64,000 bases of DNA. Source: Tribonema minus. Its lineage: Eukaryota > Sar > Xanthophyceae > Tribonematales > Tribonemataceae. Where the stretch lies: contig JAFCMP010000043.1 in the NCBI GenBank assembly GCA_017506865.1, positions 1-64,000 of the forward strand, in the 5' to 3' direction. Below the pieces are notes generated by a model. That model made no database searches. It had not been told where the DNA came from and was given only the letters and a program-made list of their open reading frames with translations. Both the position numbers and the translations under genes were made by a program. Positions 13,001-23,543 of the stretch are shown here, piece after piece. Within the stretch, counting starts at the first letter, position 1. Each line of letters starts with the position of its first letter.

Positions 13001-16000
13001 CAGCACGCAAGTGAAACGTGGTCATCATCACTTCGCACACGGTCTTCAGGTCTTCGGTCGCGGCGGCGGCGATCGCCATGTGCATGAGCTGCGGGGCGCG
13101 GATGCATTGACACGCGACGTTGAGACCCGCACGCGTCAGCATGCGGTGATACGTGTCAACATGAACCTCGTAAACTTGTGGTCAGCTGTGTTGTATTCCG
13201 TATGCAAGTGGGTGTGAGGCATGGATTTGCCCCATGTAGTGACGTGGTGTTGGCGACGAAATGTGATGCGTGCCGCGCAACACTCTCTGGCGTTCGCCAT
13301 GTGCATGAGCGGACGTGGCAGCGATTGAGGTCGACCCACGCGCATCAGCATGTGTGAAGTAGTTGTGGGCATGGGCTTGAACCGCGGAGGAGAGGTTAGG
13401 GTTAGGCACGGCACTCCGCGTCTCGCTGCGCTTGCAACTAGGGTTTGAGGTCAGGGTTGGGGTCGGAGTGAGGGACCCATCGAGGGTTTGCAGGGACGAG
13501 GGGCGTGTCGTCAGCAGTGTACCGAGGTGATACGTGTCGACGTGAGCCTCGCATACTCTACTTGTAGTCAGTTGTGTTGTACTCAGTGTGCAGCTGGCGT
13601 GAAGCATCAAATTGCTTTTGTGGTTTAAGCCAACGTAGTGACGTGGTGTTGGCGCTGAAAGGTGATGCGTGCCGCGCAGCGCTCTCTGCGTTCGCTGCGC
13701 TCGTAACTAGGGTTTGGTACTAGGGTTAGTTAGGGCGGCGGCCCACGGAGACAAGAGCGGACACCGCAGGATGACCCTAACCCTAACCCTCACCCTAACC
13801 CTGAACCCAAGATAACCTTTGCACCGATGTGAAGTCTACGGGGGGCAATGCATGGCATGTGCTGAACACGCAACCTAGATTCGTCCAATGAAGCAGTGTC
13901 CCCGCAGTCTGTGGGGGGCGCCAACTGCCCTGTGTTCCAACTTGTGCCCCGAAGCGCGCTAACAGCGCACCTGCGCGAGGCGGTGGCCGCAGCTCATGAC
14001 GACGGCGGCGAGGCGCGTGCGGCCACGTGCCAGCCTGGTCACCATGCCTCCATGGCGTCTCGTTAACTGTATACATGTATACGCATACATGAACAAATGT
14101 ATGCATTCATGCACTCGCAAACGGGACAGTCATGCCACGCTCACCTGCGCCAGGCGATGACCACAGCTCATGACGACGACGGCGAGGCGCGTGCGGCCGC
14201 GCGCTGAGACGATGATCACATGTCACCAGACTATATTGTTGTGTTCATTGGCGTGTACATTGACGTGTGTATATATGTGCGTCTATACTTTCAGTGCGAC
14301 TGCTCATATGTATATACACGCACCTGAGCAAGGCGGTGGATGACGACGGCGGCGAGGCGTGTGCGGCCGCGCGTTAACACGATCACCACGCCGCAAGGAA
14401 GTAGACTGTGTACCTCTACGTGTCCTTTGAAGCATATGCTTCAAGAAGTATATGAAGTGTAAGCTTCAAATTACTTCAGTGAAAAACTTGAGCATGTCCT
14501 CGAGCGCGCTGACAGCACACCTGAGTGAGGCGGTGGTCGCAGCTCATGACGACGGCGGCGAGGCGCGTGCGACCGCGCATCGAGATGGTAACCACACATC
14601 ATCAAATTAGACATGTACTTGAACTTTCAGAAGCATACTTCAAAGTACAAAATTCGAAAACTGCCACATTATATACTCAACACTGTAACAGCACCTGGGC
14701 CAGGCGGTGGTCGCAGCTCATGACGACGGCGGCGAGGCGCGTGCGGCCGCGTGTTGAGACGGTGACGAGCTCGTCCACGCCGCACGCGTCCGGCTCGCCC
14801 AGCTTGTCGAGCGCAGACGCGACGATGACGCGCCGCGGCAACTGCTTCGCCTGTGCGGCAGTCAGTACAGTACAGCAGTCCACTCATCATTCGTGATTGA
14901 TTCGATCAGGAGCACATACTTCAGCTGCGCGGCAATTGGTGCAGCAGTCGACTCATCATTTCTGCTTTATTTGGTCGAATTACAAAGTGTCGAGGGCTGA
15001 CGTGACGATGATTTGATTAAATATAGAAAGTGTTGAGGGCTGACGCGACGATGACATGACGATGATGCGCCGCGGCAGCTGCGCCGCGGCAGCTGCTTCG
15101 CCTGCGAGGCAATCGGTGCAGCAGTCGTTGACTCATTACTTTCTGATTGACTTGATCAAGTGTAGCAGGTGTTGAGGGCTGACGCGTATAGACATGACAG
15201 CTTGATATGGTGAGCCATCGGTGGCGAATTGCCGGGCGCTGACGGTGGCGGCTTGACGAGCGCGGACGCAATGGTCCATTGCGGCAGCTGCTTCGCGTGC
15301 GCGGCAACCAGCACCGAGTGAGGGCAGGGGGTGATGTGCAGAGTCCATTGTTGCAGGGAACGAGGTGTCAAAGCTACGCCATTTGTTGCCACACACGCCG
15401 GCCCAGTTGAAGGTGAATACAGCCGCGGCCGCCGCAATCAGGCAGGCGCTCACACCCGCCGGCATCGAGCGCGCCTGTTGCCCGCAAGCGCGCGGGCTGC
15501 AGATGGCTCAGGTCGACACTCAGTATTGCTCAGCAAGCGAGTGACTCACTTACTCACCTACTTACCTACTTGCCTCGCCGCGCACCAGAGAAAGCAGCGC
15601 ACTGCACCAGTGCTGCACTGGCGCCTGGCGCGCTCCGCCACCCCTAACCCTAACCCTAAGAAGCGCATCATCGCTCCATCACCGCTCAGCAAGCGACGCA
15701 CACAGCAGCCGCTGGTCCATCACAAGACGCCACTGCCGAGTCTCCCACGCAACACACTGGCGAATGACAGAAGCCGAGCCCCACCTGACGAAAATCCCTG
15801 ACCCTAGGCCTCAGGCTTGCCCTAGCCTTGAGCAGCAGTGCTCAGTGCTGGAGTGCAGCGCTAAGCTCTGACCACTCAGAGATGACAAAAACATAGGATA
15901 CCGGGCCATGACGAAACATGACACCTGCACGTATGTCAACCATGTCTGTTTGCAGCCTGATGATAGAGTACTCTGCAGCACTGCCTGCTCCACTCGGGCC

Positions 16001-19000
16001 ATGACACAACACCTGCACGCACGTCACCCATGTCTGTTTGCAGCCCAATGATGGAGTATTCTGCAGATGCAAGAAGCACCTAACGAAAGTGACTGACCCT
16101 AAGCCTCAGGCTTGCCCTAGGGTTACCCTGGTCTAGGCCTCAGGCTTGCCCTAGGAGGGTTAGGGTTAGCCTTGAGCAGCAGTGCTCAGACCTGGAGCGC
16201 AGCTCACCTGCTCCACCTCGGGCGCATTCGGGAGCCCCTGCATCGGCGGCGAGTACACCGTGAACATGGTCCCGGGGCGGCCCTCCCCCACGTCGCGGCA
16301 GCGCTCTAGCTGGAACCTGCACGCGTGCGGGCGGCAGCAGCGCGTGTCAAGTGCTGCACATCAGCCCAAATGATGTGTTGATCGGTGTACAATGATTCAC
16401 GCGCTTCATGGAACAGCGCTGTTGAGACTGGGGATGTCAGTGTCGAAGCAACGTCGCGCGCGCTCTCGCACAGTGTCAGCGCTCAGTTGCGAGGGCTGCG
16501 CGCAGATGCGCAGTGGCAGCGCGCTGATGCTGCCCCTCTTGCCGCTGCCCCTCGTGTTGACGTGTCGTCTGACCGTCGCTGACGGAGTACGACACCTGCA
16601 TGCCCTGTTTGCATGTGCCTATGCATACCTACCTACATAAGTCGCGGCAGCACTCCAGTTGGAACCTGCACGCGCGCGGGCGTCGGCGGCGCAGGTCAAG
16701 AGCTGCATATCGTCCAAATGCTGTGTTGATTCATTCCCCCATTGATTCACGCGGTTCACGTGACAGCGCTGTTGAGACTGGGGGTGTCGGACGGGTGTCA
16801 GCCTAACCCTAACCCTAACCCTAATTTCAACCCTAACCTAACCCTAACCTAAGCCGCGAAGTGCCGTCGCACGCGATCTCACATATGGTGGTCAGCACTC
16901 GAGGGCGGAGCCTGCGCGCAGATGCACGGCGGCAGCGCGCCGACGCCGTCCCTCATTCATCTTCAAGTGTCATTTGATGTGTCATCGTGGATTCCCCCGC
17001 GTCGCATCCTGGGGGTCGAAATCGGCACGCAGGTGTTGACAGTCCCTCATTTGGAATGTGTTCCGCCGCGTGGCGTCCTGAGGTGGACGTGTGCACGCAG
17101 CATGCACCGGCGATGTCGCCTGTTGAGCATCATCGTTGCGTCTGGCCCCCCCGGGGGCGATGGACAGCGGAGCCAGCTTAACGCGTCATCGTGCGTGAGG
17201 CAGCAACTACTCTTGAGGTCATAATCTGCAAGCTTAGACAACAGTATAAGTAGAGGAATCAAGAGTCGCCGGACTTCTCTGTGTGTACCGGCTTAGGGTT
17301 AGGGTAAGGCCCTAACCCTAACCCTAAGTCATACAAACAGCCGCTTGGTCTGCACTGCTGCGCCCCTGCGGGCGAATGGCATGACGGCAGCATGCTGATT
17401 ATTGGTGCCCATTACTGTAACTGTCAGACACTGTCAGCAGCCCCCTCTCTGTGGAAAGCGCGCTGTTGTTGACGATGCGGCCCCAGTGCTGAACTGCCAG
17501 TAAATGTCAGTCAGCCCCCTCACTGTAGGAAGCACGCAGATGATGATGATGCGAGTCATGGGTGGCTGTAACCGCCAGTAACTGTCAGTCGGCCCCTTTG
17601 GGAAGCGCGCTGATTGATGACCATGTCACATAACCGTAACTGTCAGTAACTGTCAGTTCACTCACCGCGGGAAGCACGCGCTGAGGCGGCGCCGCACGTT
17701 ACCGTAACTGTCAGTAACTGTAAGTTCCCTCACCGCGGTGCCGTAACTGTCAGTAACTGCGAGTTCACTCACCGCGGGAAGCACGTGCTGAGGCGGCGCC
17801 GCACGTTACCGTAACTGTCAGTAACTGTAGGTTCACTCACCGCGGTACCGTAACTGTCAGTAACTGTCAGCTCACTCACCGCGGGAAGCACGCGCTGAGG
17901 CGGCGCCGCACGTTGCTGCAACTTTCAGTAACTGTAAGTTCACCCACCGCGGTACTGTAACTGTCAGTAACTGTAAGTTCACTCACCGCGGAAAGCACGC
18001 GCTCAGGCGGCGCCGCACGGCCGCGCGCGTCTGCCGATCGCCGGCAAGGTACGAGTCGGTGAAGGCCTTCATGACGCGCAGCGTCTCTAGCATCATCCAG
18101 GCATCTTCGTCTATGACCGGCACCTCCGCTGGCCCCCCCAACCCCCTCCCCTCCCCCTCCCCCTTCCCCTGTGCCTCCGCCTCTGCCTCGCGTTGAAGTT
18201 GAAGTATTGACCACGCCACATTCGCCGCGTGGTGGTAGAAGACGTAGAACCTGACGAGCCGTCATAAAAGGGTTAGGGTTAGGGTTAGATTAGAGTGAGG
18301 ATAGGGCAACAGATGTATCGTCAGCTGTCCGCTGCACAGCGGGCGACAGCGCTATGCGCCAGAGCGATGATTCCTGTCAGAAGGGCAGCACTGTGCATCA
18401 TGCGAGACAGGCGTTGCTGGTGCGCCCTCGCGCAGGGTATGTACCTATTCAATGGGGGTATGCTCGCCTTGCCGCTGAGCAGTGCTGCAGCCACAAACGG
18501 TGTCACCAGCCTGCATGGCACACCCACATACTGCCGTCCTGCGGTCACGAGCCAGAGAGATGCAATTCTGTTGGAGGCGAAGAGCACGTTTGACCCTTGC
18601 ACGTCACGGCAGACGCAGCGACCGACAAGTGCTGCGCGCACACCCCGCTGATGGAGGCTTCACGCCCGCGACCGCAGCGAGTGCAAGCGGCCATTGAGGC
18701 AGCCGCGCCGCCGCTGTACATAACCCTAACCCTAACCCTAATTCACATACATACGCGCCCTAACAACGACGCACGCAGCGTACGCGGCCCGCTGACAGAG
18801 GCTTCACGACAACACTGACGCCAGTGCGAGCGGCAATCGCGGCAGCCGCGCCACCGCTGAACATGCCTACCCTAGCACGACGACGCACGTAGCGTGCGCC
18901 AGAGGTCCGGCTCCGTGCAGCATGCAGCAAGAAGCGTTCCAGAAGCGCGGTCTGAACGGGGCACGCTCACAAGCAGTCACATCCTGCGAGGACTACTTGG

Positions 19001-20697
19001 CGCGCGCGACCAACCACGATGAAGGCAGTACGATGGCAATCGCGGCAGCGGCGCCGCTGCTGTACCATAACCCCAACTCTAACCCTAACCTTAGCCCTAG
19101 TTCACATACATACGTACTCTAACAACGACGCACATACCTTGCTACGCGGCGCAACCGACCCACCTCGCAAAGCCCTCCAGCTTCAGCAACAGCCACGCCG
19201 CCAAACACACCTACCCTAGCAATGAACACGCACCCTCACCCTAGCCCTAACCCTAACCCTAACCTTAACCCTAAAACTACGCGGCATGAACGACCGACCC
19301 ACCCCGCAAAGTCCTCCAGCTTCAGCAGCAGCCACGCCGCCATCATGTACGCGCGCAGCAGCTCCGCGACGGGCGCGTCGCCGCAGCGCGCCAGCGCCGC
19401 GCACGCGCGCGCGCAGAGCGCGCGCGCCTCCCCCGCCGCGTGGAACTCCCGCAGCACCGTGCCCGCCGCGACGGCGCTCCACAGCAGCGCCTCGTTCGCC
19501 GCCGCGGCGACGGCGCGCGCGTCCAGGGCGCCGCGCGCCGCCGCGCTGCCGCCGCCGCCGCCGCTGCTGCCGTACGTCGCGCCGTGCGTCATGACGAGCA
19601 TGGCGGCGCGCTGCACATCGGCCTCCGGCGTGAAGCCGAGCGCCTGGTACGCGAGCATGTACGTCGCGAGCGCGGCGCGCTCGGCGCCGCCCAGCAGCAG
19701 CGCGCAGTGCTCCGCGGGGCCGCGGCGCAGCGGACTGCTGCTGCGCTGCTGCTGCTGTTGCCGCTGCTGCTGCCGCTGCTGCTGCCGCACGAGCGCGACC
19801 GCCAGCTGCGCCTGCTGCTGCGCGTGCGCGCGCTGCAGCTGCCGTGCGCTTGGCCCGTGGCGCGCCGCCGCTTTCTTGTGGCGCTTCGGCGGCGCCGCTG
19901 CCGCCGCCGCCGCCGCTGCTGCTGCGGCCGCCGCCTCTGGCGGTGCCGGCGCGACTGCGCCACCGGCTTCCGATTCACTTTTGACGGCGGCTGCTGTCGC
20001 GCAGTCCGACGCCTGCGTAGCTGCCTCCCGGAGAGCTTTCGGTTTTGGGCCGCGCTTTCCACTCTGAGGTAGAGCGTCACGACACTTTGCGCATCAGTTC
20101 AAGTTTCCCATAGATGTTGAAGTGGACGCTCCCAGCCAGGCTGAAAGACCGCTAATGATCATGCCGCCGCGACACGCACACTTTGCGACAGCGACAGTGC
20201 CGCGAGCAGGGCTTGTGCAAGCGTTGGACTGGTCAGTCAGCAGTGGTTCAGGGGGTGTACGGTGGCAGCCGCGCACGCCCGTTATGGCTTCGAGTACACA
20301 AACGTCACATCAAAAAGAAAGACCACGGGGATGGGCTACGATTCCAACTGCATCAGCTTTGGTGACAGGCTGAACAGCAGCAGTGCAAGAGTTGATCATT
20401 CGACTAGCAATGTCAGATTCCCAAGTCCCGGACAGATCTTGACAGGCAAACACAGCCAGCTCTGGCACATCGAGCTAGCTTGGCCCCCACCAATGAATGA
20501 GCAGTGAATGGAACTGGGCAGTGAATGGAACTATCCGAAGCGCTTACCAAGCTGAAGACGCACTGCACGTGGAGCCGAGCGCACAGGGTGCATGTCGCCC
20601 TCCCGCTGCAGCGCCTCTTCCTTATGGTACAGGTATCACAGGTCCTGCGCAGCACTGGTGCTGCGACGCCCTGGGAGGGAGTCCTGTGGTACAGCAT
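7046..20697 (-). CDS. Zn2Cys6 (GAL4-type) transcription factor, 8 exons
   Basis: Nuclear DNA-binding regulator by family; targets unknown. Exons: 20697-20548, 20063-19303, 18250-17987, 16316-16208, 14850-14695, 12963-12772, 10238-10083, 8378-7046 (TAA). Exon 1 has the full C-x2-C-x6-C-x5-C-x2-C-x6-C cluster (Cys at residues 20, 23, 30, 36, 39, 46). Exon 2 opens with basic SGKRGPKPK, the usual tail of such clusters, then poly-Ala and Gln-rich tracts and a helical region (EALLWSAVAAGTVL) like the middle region of fungal Zn2Cys6 factors. The last exon starts with a compact conserved-looking segment (HFRCAATHRVIADN, YTRLHLRGPIRIDL) and ends in long Gly/Ser/Ala-rich sequence, perhaps an activation domain. 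Phases agree at every junction except exon 6 to 7 (0 versus 2), so a small exon of 3n+2 bases in 10239-12771 is probably missed. About 1,040 residues. Confidence 0.8.
8378..8660 (-). repeat. Copies of the 5' edge of Zn2Cys6 exon 8 with poly-C tracts
   Basis: The real acceptor (AG at 8380-8379) is preceded in the sense direction by a C homopolymer of about 20 bases (8397-8419 as G on plus). Copies of tract + TGCGCAG + CCACTTCCGCTGC occur at about 8475-8520 and 8615-8665, ~120-140 bases apart. The surrounding text (GCTCGATTGAGC) is repeated too. A further long G run on plus lies at 8825-8850. Confidence 0.75.
9382..9433. repeat. Inverted interstitial telomere repeat
   Basis: Two TTAGGG units face five CCCTAA units; the outer GACTTAGGGTTAGGGTTAG at 9382-9400 is exactly the reverse complement of 9415-9433. 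It lies in the intron between exons 7 and 8 of the Zn2Cys6 gene. Confidence 0.9.
9597..9970 (-). repeat. Three copies of the 3' edge of Zn2Cys6 exon 7
   Basis: Units starting at 9597, 9757 and 9919 repeat the last ~47 bases of exon 7 and its CTGCTGCAG|GTGATG donor (true end 10083). Spacing is 160-162 bases, so whole ~160-base units were duplicated. The nearest copies differ at only a few bases; the farthest is the most diverged. Confidence 0.85.
10310..10460 (-). repeat. Two copies of the 5' edge of Zn2Cys6 exon 7 with C-rich tracts
   Basis: Copies near 10315-10345 and 10395-10425 repeat CACAACGTGCACTTC-like sequence that opens exon 7 (true start 10238). The outer copy keeps a GCGCAG acceptor preceded in the sense direction by a C tract of more than 20 bases (10436-10457 on plus as G). 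Confidence 0.75.
11477..11735 (+). mobile_element. Fragment of a dispersed fold-back element (right half)
   Basis: About 255 bases, roughly 95% identical by eye to 41563-41814, from CTCTGTGTTGGGCTGCCGGC to the terminal CGTTTTCATA. The matching left arm is not seen nearby. A 77-codon open frame at 11247-11480 lies directly upstream and could be further element sequence, but I recognise no transposase motif. It sits in an intron of the Zn2Cys6 gene. Confidence 0.75.
12029..12765. repeat. Interstitial telomere repeats near exon 6 of the Zn2Cys6 gene
   Basis: CCCTAA-type runs at 12029-12056 (again with an opposed TTAGGG start), about 12258-12290 (degenerate) and 12543-12570, and a TTAGGG run at 12737-12761 that begins only ~10 bases inside the exon 6 donor (12771). 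A degraded copy of the exon 6 3' edge lies near 12515-12545, also touching telomere sequence. Text around CTCGCTGCGCAGTCACTTGAAC is duplicated at 12301 and 12596. Confidence 0.7.
13040..13310 (-). repeat. Copies of the 5' edge of Zn2Cys6 exon 6
   Basis: At about 13040-13105 the acceptor CGCCCCGCAG and the next ~60 bases of exon 6 recur and would encode LMHMAIAAAATEDLKTV (true exon LMHMANAAATTEDLKAV). A shorter, weaker copy is near 13290-13310. Both are upstream of the true start at 12963 in direct orientation. Confidence 0.8.
13969..14600 (-). repeat. Four tandem copies of the 3' edge of Zn2Cys6 exon 5
   Basis: Units begin near 13969, 14142, 14320 and 14519; the true exon end is at 14695. 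Each repeats the final ~55-60 bases of exon 5 plus the CAG|GTG donor. Spacing is 170-205 bases. Intron filler between them differs in length and carries AT-rich inserts, so the units have aged separately. Confidence 0.85.
14922..15312 (-). repeat. Copies of the 5' edge of Zn2Cys6 exon 5
   Basis: Fragments near 14922-14945, 14995-15125 and 15165-15312 repeat the GCGAAGCAG..TGCCGCGG start of exon 5 and its GATGAGT..CTGCTG upstream intron. The copy at 15070-15085 is itself internally doubled. True exon start is 14850. Confidence 0.65.
15640..16210 (-). repeat. Copies of the 3' edge of Zn2Cys6 exon 4 mixed with telomere repeats
   Basis: The intron start next to the exon 4 donor (TGAGCACTGCTGCTCAAGG on minus, 16172-16191) recurs at 15829-15850; a GTGGAGCAG-like exon end recurs near 15982-15999; and an ~85-base unit with CATGTCTGTTTGCAGCC is doubled at 15922 and 16010. 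CCCTAA or TTAGGG units interrupt them at 15640 and 16155. Confidence 0.6.
16640..16675 (-). repeat. Copy of the 5' edge of Zn2Cys6 exon 4
   Basis: Repeats the CGCGTGCAG acceptor and GTTCCAACTGGAGTGCTGCC opening of exon 4 (true start 16316), about 350 bases upstream in the intron. A CCCTAA run at 16802-16855 and an opposed TTAGGG/CCCTAA pair at 17292-17326 lie further upstream. Confidence 0.75.
17440..17985 (-). repeat. 107-base tandem array made from the 3' edge of Zn2Cys6 exon 3
   Basis: Units at about 17655, 17762 and 17869 repeat the end of exon 3 (GCGGCGCCGCCTGAGCGCGTG..CCGCG|GTGAGTG in sense) followed by CAGTTACTGACAGTTAC-like intron sequence, at 107-108 base spacing, leading to the true exon end at 17987. 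Each unit also has a second, shorter CACCGCGGT half. More diverged copies extend left to about 17440. Confidence 0.85.
18600..19275 (-). repeat. Copies of the 3' edge of Zn2Cys6 exon 2 with telomere repeats
   Basis: A clear copy at 19155-19201 repeats the exon 2 end and donor (GCTTTGCGAG|GTGGGTCGG; true end 19303). Three ~150-200-base units further left each pair a CCCTAA run (18721, 19067, 19234) with CACATACATACG and CTAACAACGACGCAC text. The real donor is itself ~25 bases from a CCCTAA run. Confidence 0.7.
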
Positions 20698-22084
20698 GTA
20701 TGCTGAACGGGTGAGCTTCCATCATGTTGAGGGCTGTATGGTGGATGGCAGTTGGGCCATGCAGTATCTGGGTCAAACAGCCTATACTTGTGAATCAGGT
20801 TGTGATCCAGGCCGTCTGACATATGTTGAACGCAATGCAATCTATGACATGTGCATGTATGTCACATCCGGCTCTGAGAAAGGATAGGACTGAACTACCT
20901 ACTGTTCATGTGTCGCTGCCAAGAAGGGATCCGGAGTGGTCGCATGCAGCAGCTAGCGCGAGCAGCTTACGAATGTGAGTCCTGTAAGGGTGGGGTAGCG
21001 AACTCATGCACCACCACCCATCATGACCTGCCCAGCAGCTCTCACCTTTCGGCTTGCATGACGCGGTGCGGCACATCGTCTCCGCTAGTAAGTTCTTTGT
21101 GCCCGTCGGACGGCGACGGCGACGCTGCCAACTTCATCCCCCAACCAAAAATCACAAGGGAGCTTAACCGTGCCAGTTAAGGAGCTATGACTGCCCACGC
21201 CATCCCCACACGCAGCCCCTTGCACATACGCCGCGCTCTAAAGAGTTCGTGAGCGCACAGCCGCGTTTTTCTCACAAGCGAGCAACCAGGCTTGTTTTCC
21301 CTGAACCTTGTGCACGTGCACAGACTGTTCGGCGTTTTTTTGTGGCGCGGCACTGGCACTGGCTGGCGTGCAGGCACGCTATCTGTATGCTTCCTATGAT
21401 GTGTTCTGCTAGTGGTAGTACAATGGTCCGTTTCCCGCCAAGCAAGGGTCCCGTCAAGCAAGAGGTCCCAACAAAAGCCCGAACAAAGTTGAGGTTCGGA
21501 CTTTCCATGAACTTGAACTTGTGCGCATGTGCGCGCAGTTTCATTGTTCCACCTACTTCCTCCAAGATATATCAAACGATTCTGGCAATATCGTCGCTGG
21601 CCGGCTGGCATAAGCGGTGCAGTCGCAGGTCAGAGGCTGTATTGTCACATGTGCATGAATTGCAGCGTCGTTGGCTTACCGAGAGCAACAGCTTGTAGCC
21701 TGTTGTGCTGTTTCTTTTTCGCTAATCAAGATCTTTGGCAGCGCAAGTGCTCCCACACACAGTTTCCTGGTCCAGCTCTTTGTTGGTGGCCAGTTCCAGC
21801 TACCTTGCGGCCTCTATCGTTTATTGGTGGCAGAACTTCAAATCACATCAGACTGTGCTGTCACAGCACTTCCGAAAGACCATGGTGCTCCAGCACTGAC
21901 CCGCTCACCGCGTGCGCTTTGCCTTTGCGGTCTGCAGCCTCCCATCGTCAGGGTCGGGGAACTTCAGCAGAAGCCGAAGGCACAGCGGTGAGCCAGCCGC
22001 ACTTGGTGACCCACGAGTACAGTACGGCCGCTCAACCTCAAGAAGCGACGCGCTACCCCCCCCTGAGGCAGCGCTCTGCTCATC
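20698..22084. other. Intergenic stretch between divergent Zn2Cys6 and armadillo-like genes
   Basis: The two flanking genes point away from each other, so promoters of both should lie here. I see no TATA box or motif I would defend. Open frames at 21177-21700 on both strands show no domain. No telomere repeats or exon-edge copies are seen. Confidence 0.4.
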
Positions 22085-23543
22085 ATGGCAGCGCACCAGC
22101 AGGTGGTACCACAGCCATGCCATCTTCATATTGTGGGGATGATGCAGAAATTTCCCGACTCTGCCAGAGTGCAGCTCTGGGGGGCACGTGCTATCGACAG
22201 GATCATCCACAATGCCGGTTTCGGGGGATTCCAAATTGCCGCGCGCGAGCTTGGAAGGGCCGGAGCATGTGAGGCTGTAGCTGCAGCTTCGGATGCATAT
22301 CGTCAGGTTGCCAGTGTCCAGCAAGCGGCTCTGGAAGCCGCAGGTGCGCTGGTGTACAAACTAGCATGCAACTGGCAGAGGTTCAACGCAGCGGGCTTGT
22401 GCCCCTCGGTGGTGGCGTCAATGCGAGAGCATGCCTTCAACTCCGACATTCAGCTGTGCGGAGCTTGCATAATCGAATATATTCTCGATTTGACTGCGAG
22501 CGTTGGCGAGGCCACTGAGCACGTCGCAGCCAAGAATTCGTTAATGTCCGCTCGTGCCGACAGCGTTCTGTTGAGGGCACTGCAGAACCACCGCCGCGAT
22601 CCACTCATAGTATGCGCCAGGCTGGATGCAGTGGAGTCGCTCGCAGGGGCGTGGACCGCTGCTGAGGCACTGGCCTTCTGCACCGCAGGCGGTGCTCAAG
22701 CAGTCGTCGCCTTTCTTGACGCGCACTCCTTCGACAGAAACGTGCGAACGCAGTCGCTGTCGGCGCTGACGACGCTGATAGACGGAGACGTATGCGGCGG
22801 CAATGCCGTGACTGCGCAGTTTTTAGCTGCTGGCGCCATCGCTGCAGTGACCGCATTGCTTCGCACTATTCCTCTGACGTGCGGACAAGCTGTACTGGCC
22901 TCAATGCGGTGTCACGTTTTGCAGCACACGGCGCCGCAGTACAGCTGGTGGCGGCGGGCGCAGCGGAGCAAGCGGTGGCGGCTGCACGAGCGCATACCGG
23001 GTCAAAATTGTGCATTGGAGGCCCCTTTGCGGGCCTGAGCAGTGCAGTGTGTGCGATCTCCTCACTTGCAAAGAACGACAAGCATGCCTGCGGCAGGCTG
23101 CGGCAAGCAGGTGCATGCGAGGCGGTAGTAGCGGCCCTCGCATCGTTACCACTGCCAGATAGGGCAAGCCTGTCTTCAGGGGCGCACTTATTCTGCCTGT
23201 CCTGCATTGAGAGCCTCGCCAGCAGCGGCAGCTCTGTCGACGCAGAAGCCGTTGAACACCTGGCACGTGCAGGAGCTTGCGAGGCTGTTGTAGGCACAGT
23301 TCGAGAGCTGCTGCAGCAGTCCAGGGACGAGCGAGTAGTCGCAGCCAGCGTAAGGGCAGCCATTGGTGTATGATAGTTCTCAGCAGAAACAGTTGTGTGG
23401 CCGCGCAGCTGGGTGTCGCAGGCGCTAGGAGCGCAGTTGCAAATGCCATGGCTGCCTACGCGGAACATGATGCAATCCAGGCCAGTGGCACCGTGCTGAA
23501 GGACAATCTTTCGGCCACTGCTGTTAGCAGGCCAAGAAGGTGA
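22085..23543 (+). CDS. Armadillo-like repeat protein (one frame break, one short intron)
   Basis: Alpha-helical repeats of ~42 residues with the armadillo pattern: LGRAGACEAVAAAS, LRQAGACEAVVAALAS, LARAGACEAVVGTVRE. Function unknown; such proteins usually act as binding scaffolds. ATG at 22085 (ATCATGG) opens the frame. At about 22900 the repeat pattern moves to another frame (one base short in GGCCTCAATG), so this is either an assembly error or a damaged gene. The frame from there hits a stop at 23371-23373, but a 59-base intron 23350-23408 (AGC|GTAAGG ... CGCGCAG|CTG, phase 0) joins it to a further half repeat, LGVAGARSAVANAMAAYAEH, ending at TGA 23541-23543. The short intron contrasts with the kilobase introns elsewhere and carries no exon-edge copy. 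Confidence is good for the family, moderate for the exact ends. Confidence 0.72.

Noticed and set aside
13969..14600. CRISPR-like array at the regularly spaced repeats
   Set aside because: Repeats are copies of an exon end with a splice donor, spacers vary and contain intron sequence, and the genome is eukaryotic.
9382..19275. Telomere repeats as evidence that a chromosome end lies in the window
   Set aside because: The runs are short, many, in both orientations and inside genes; they are interstitial.
19222..20080. Long Ala/Arg-rich frames on plus opposite Zn2Cys6 exon 2
   Set aside because: Shadow frames of a GC-rich coding exon; only the minus frame continues the basic tail after the Zn cluster and has matching splice phases.
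20548..20697. Fungal contamination as source of the Zn2Cys6 gene
   Set aside because: The gene shares the poly-C acceptors, exon-edge copies and telomere repeats of its algal neighbours, so it belongs to the same genome.
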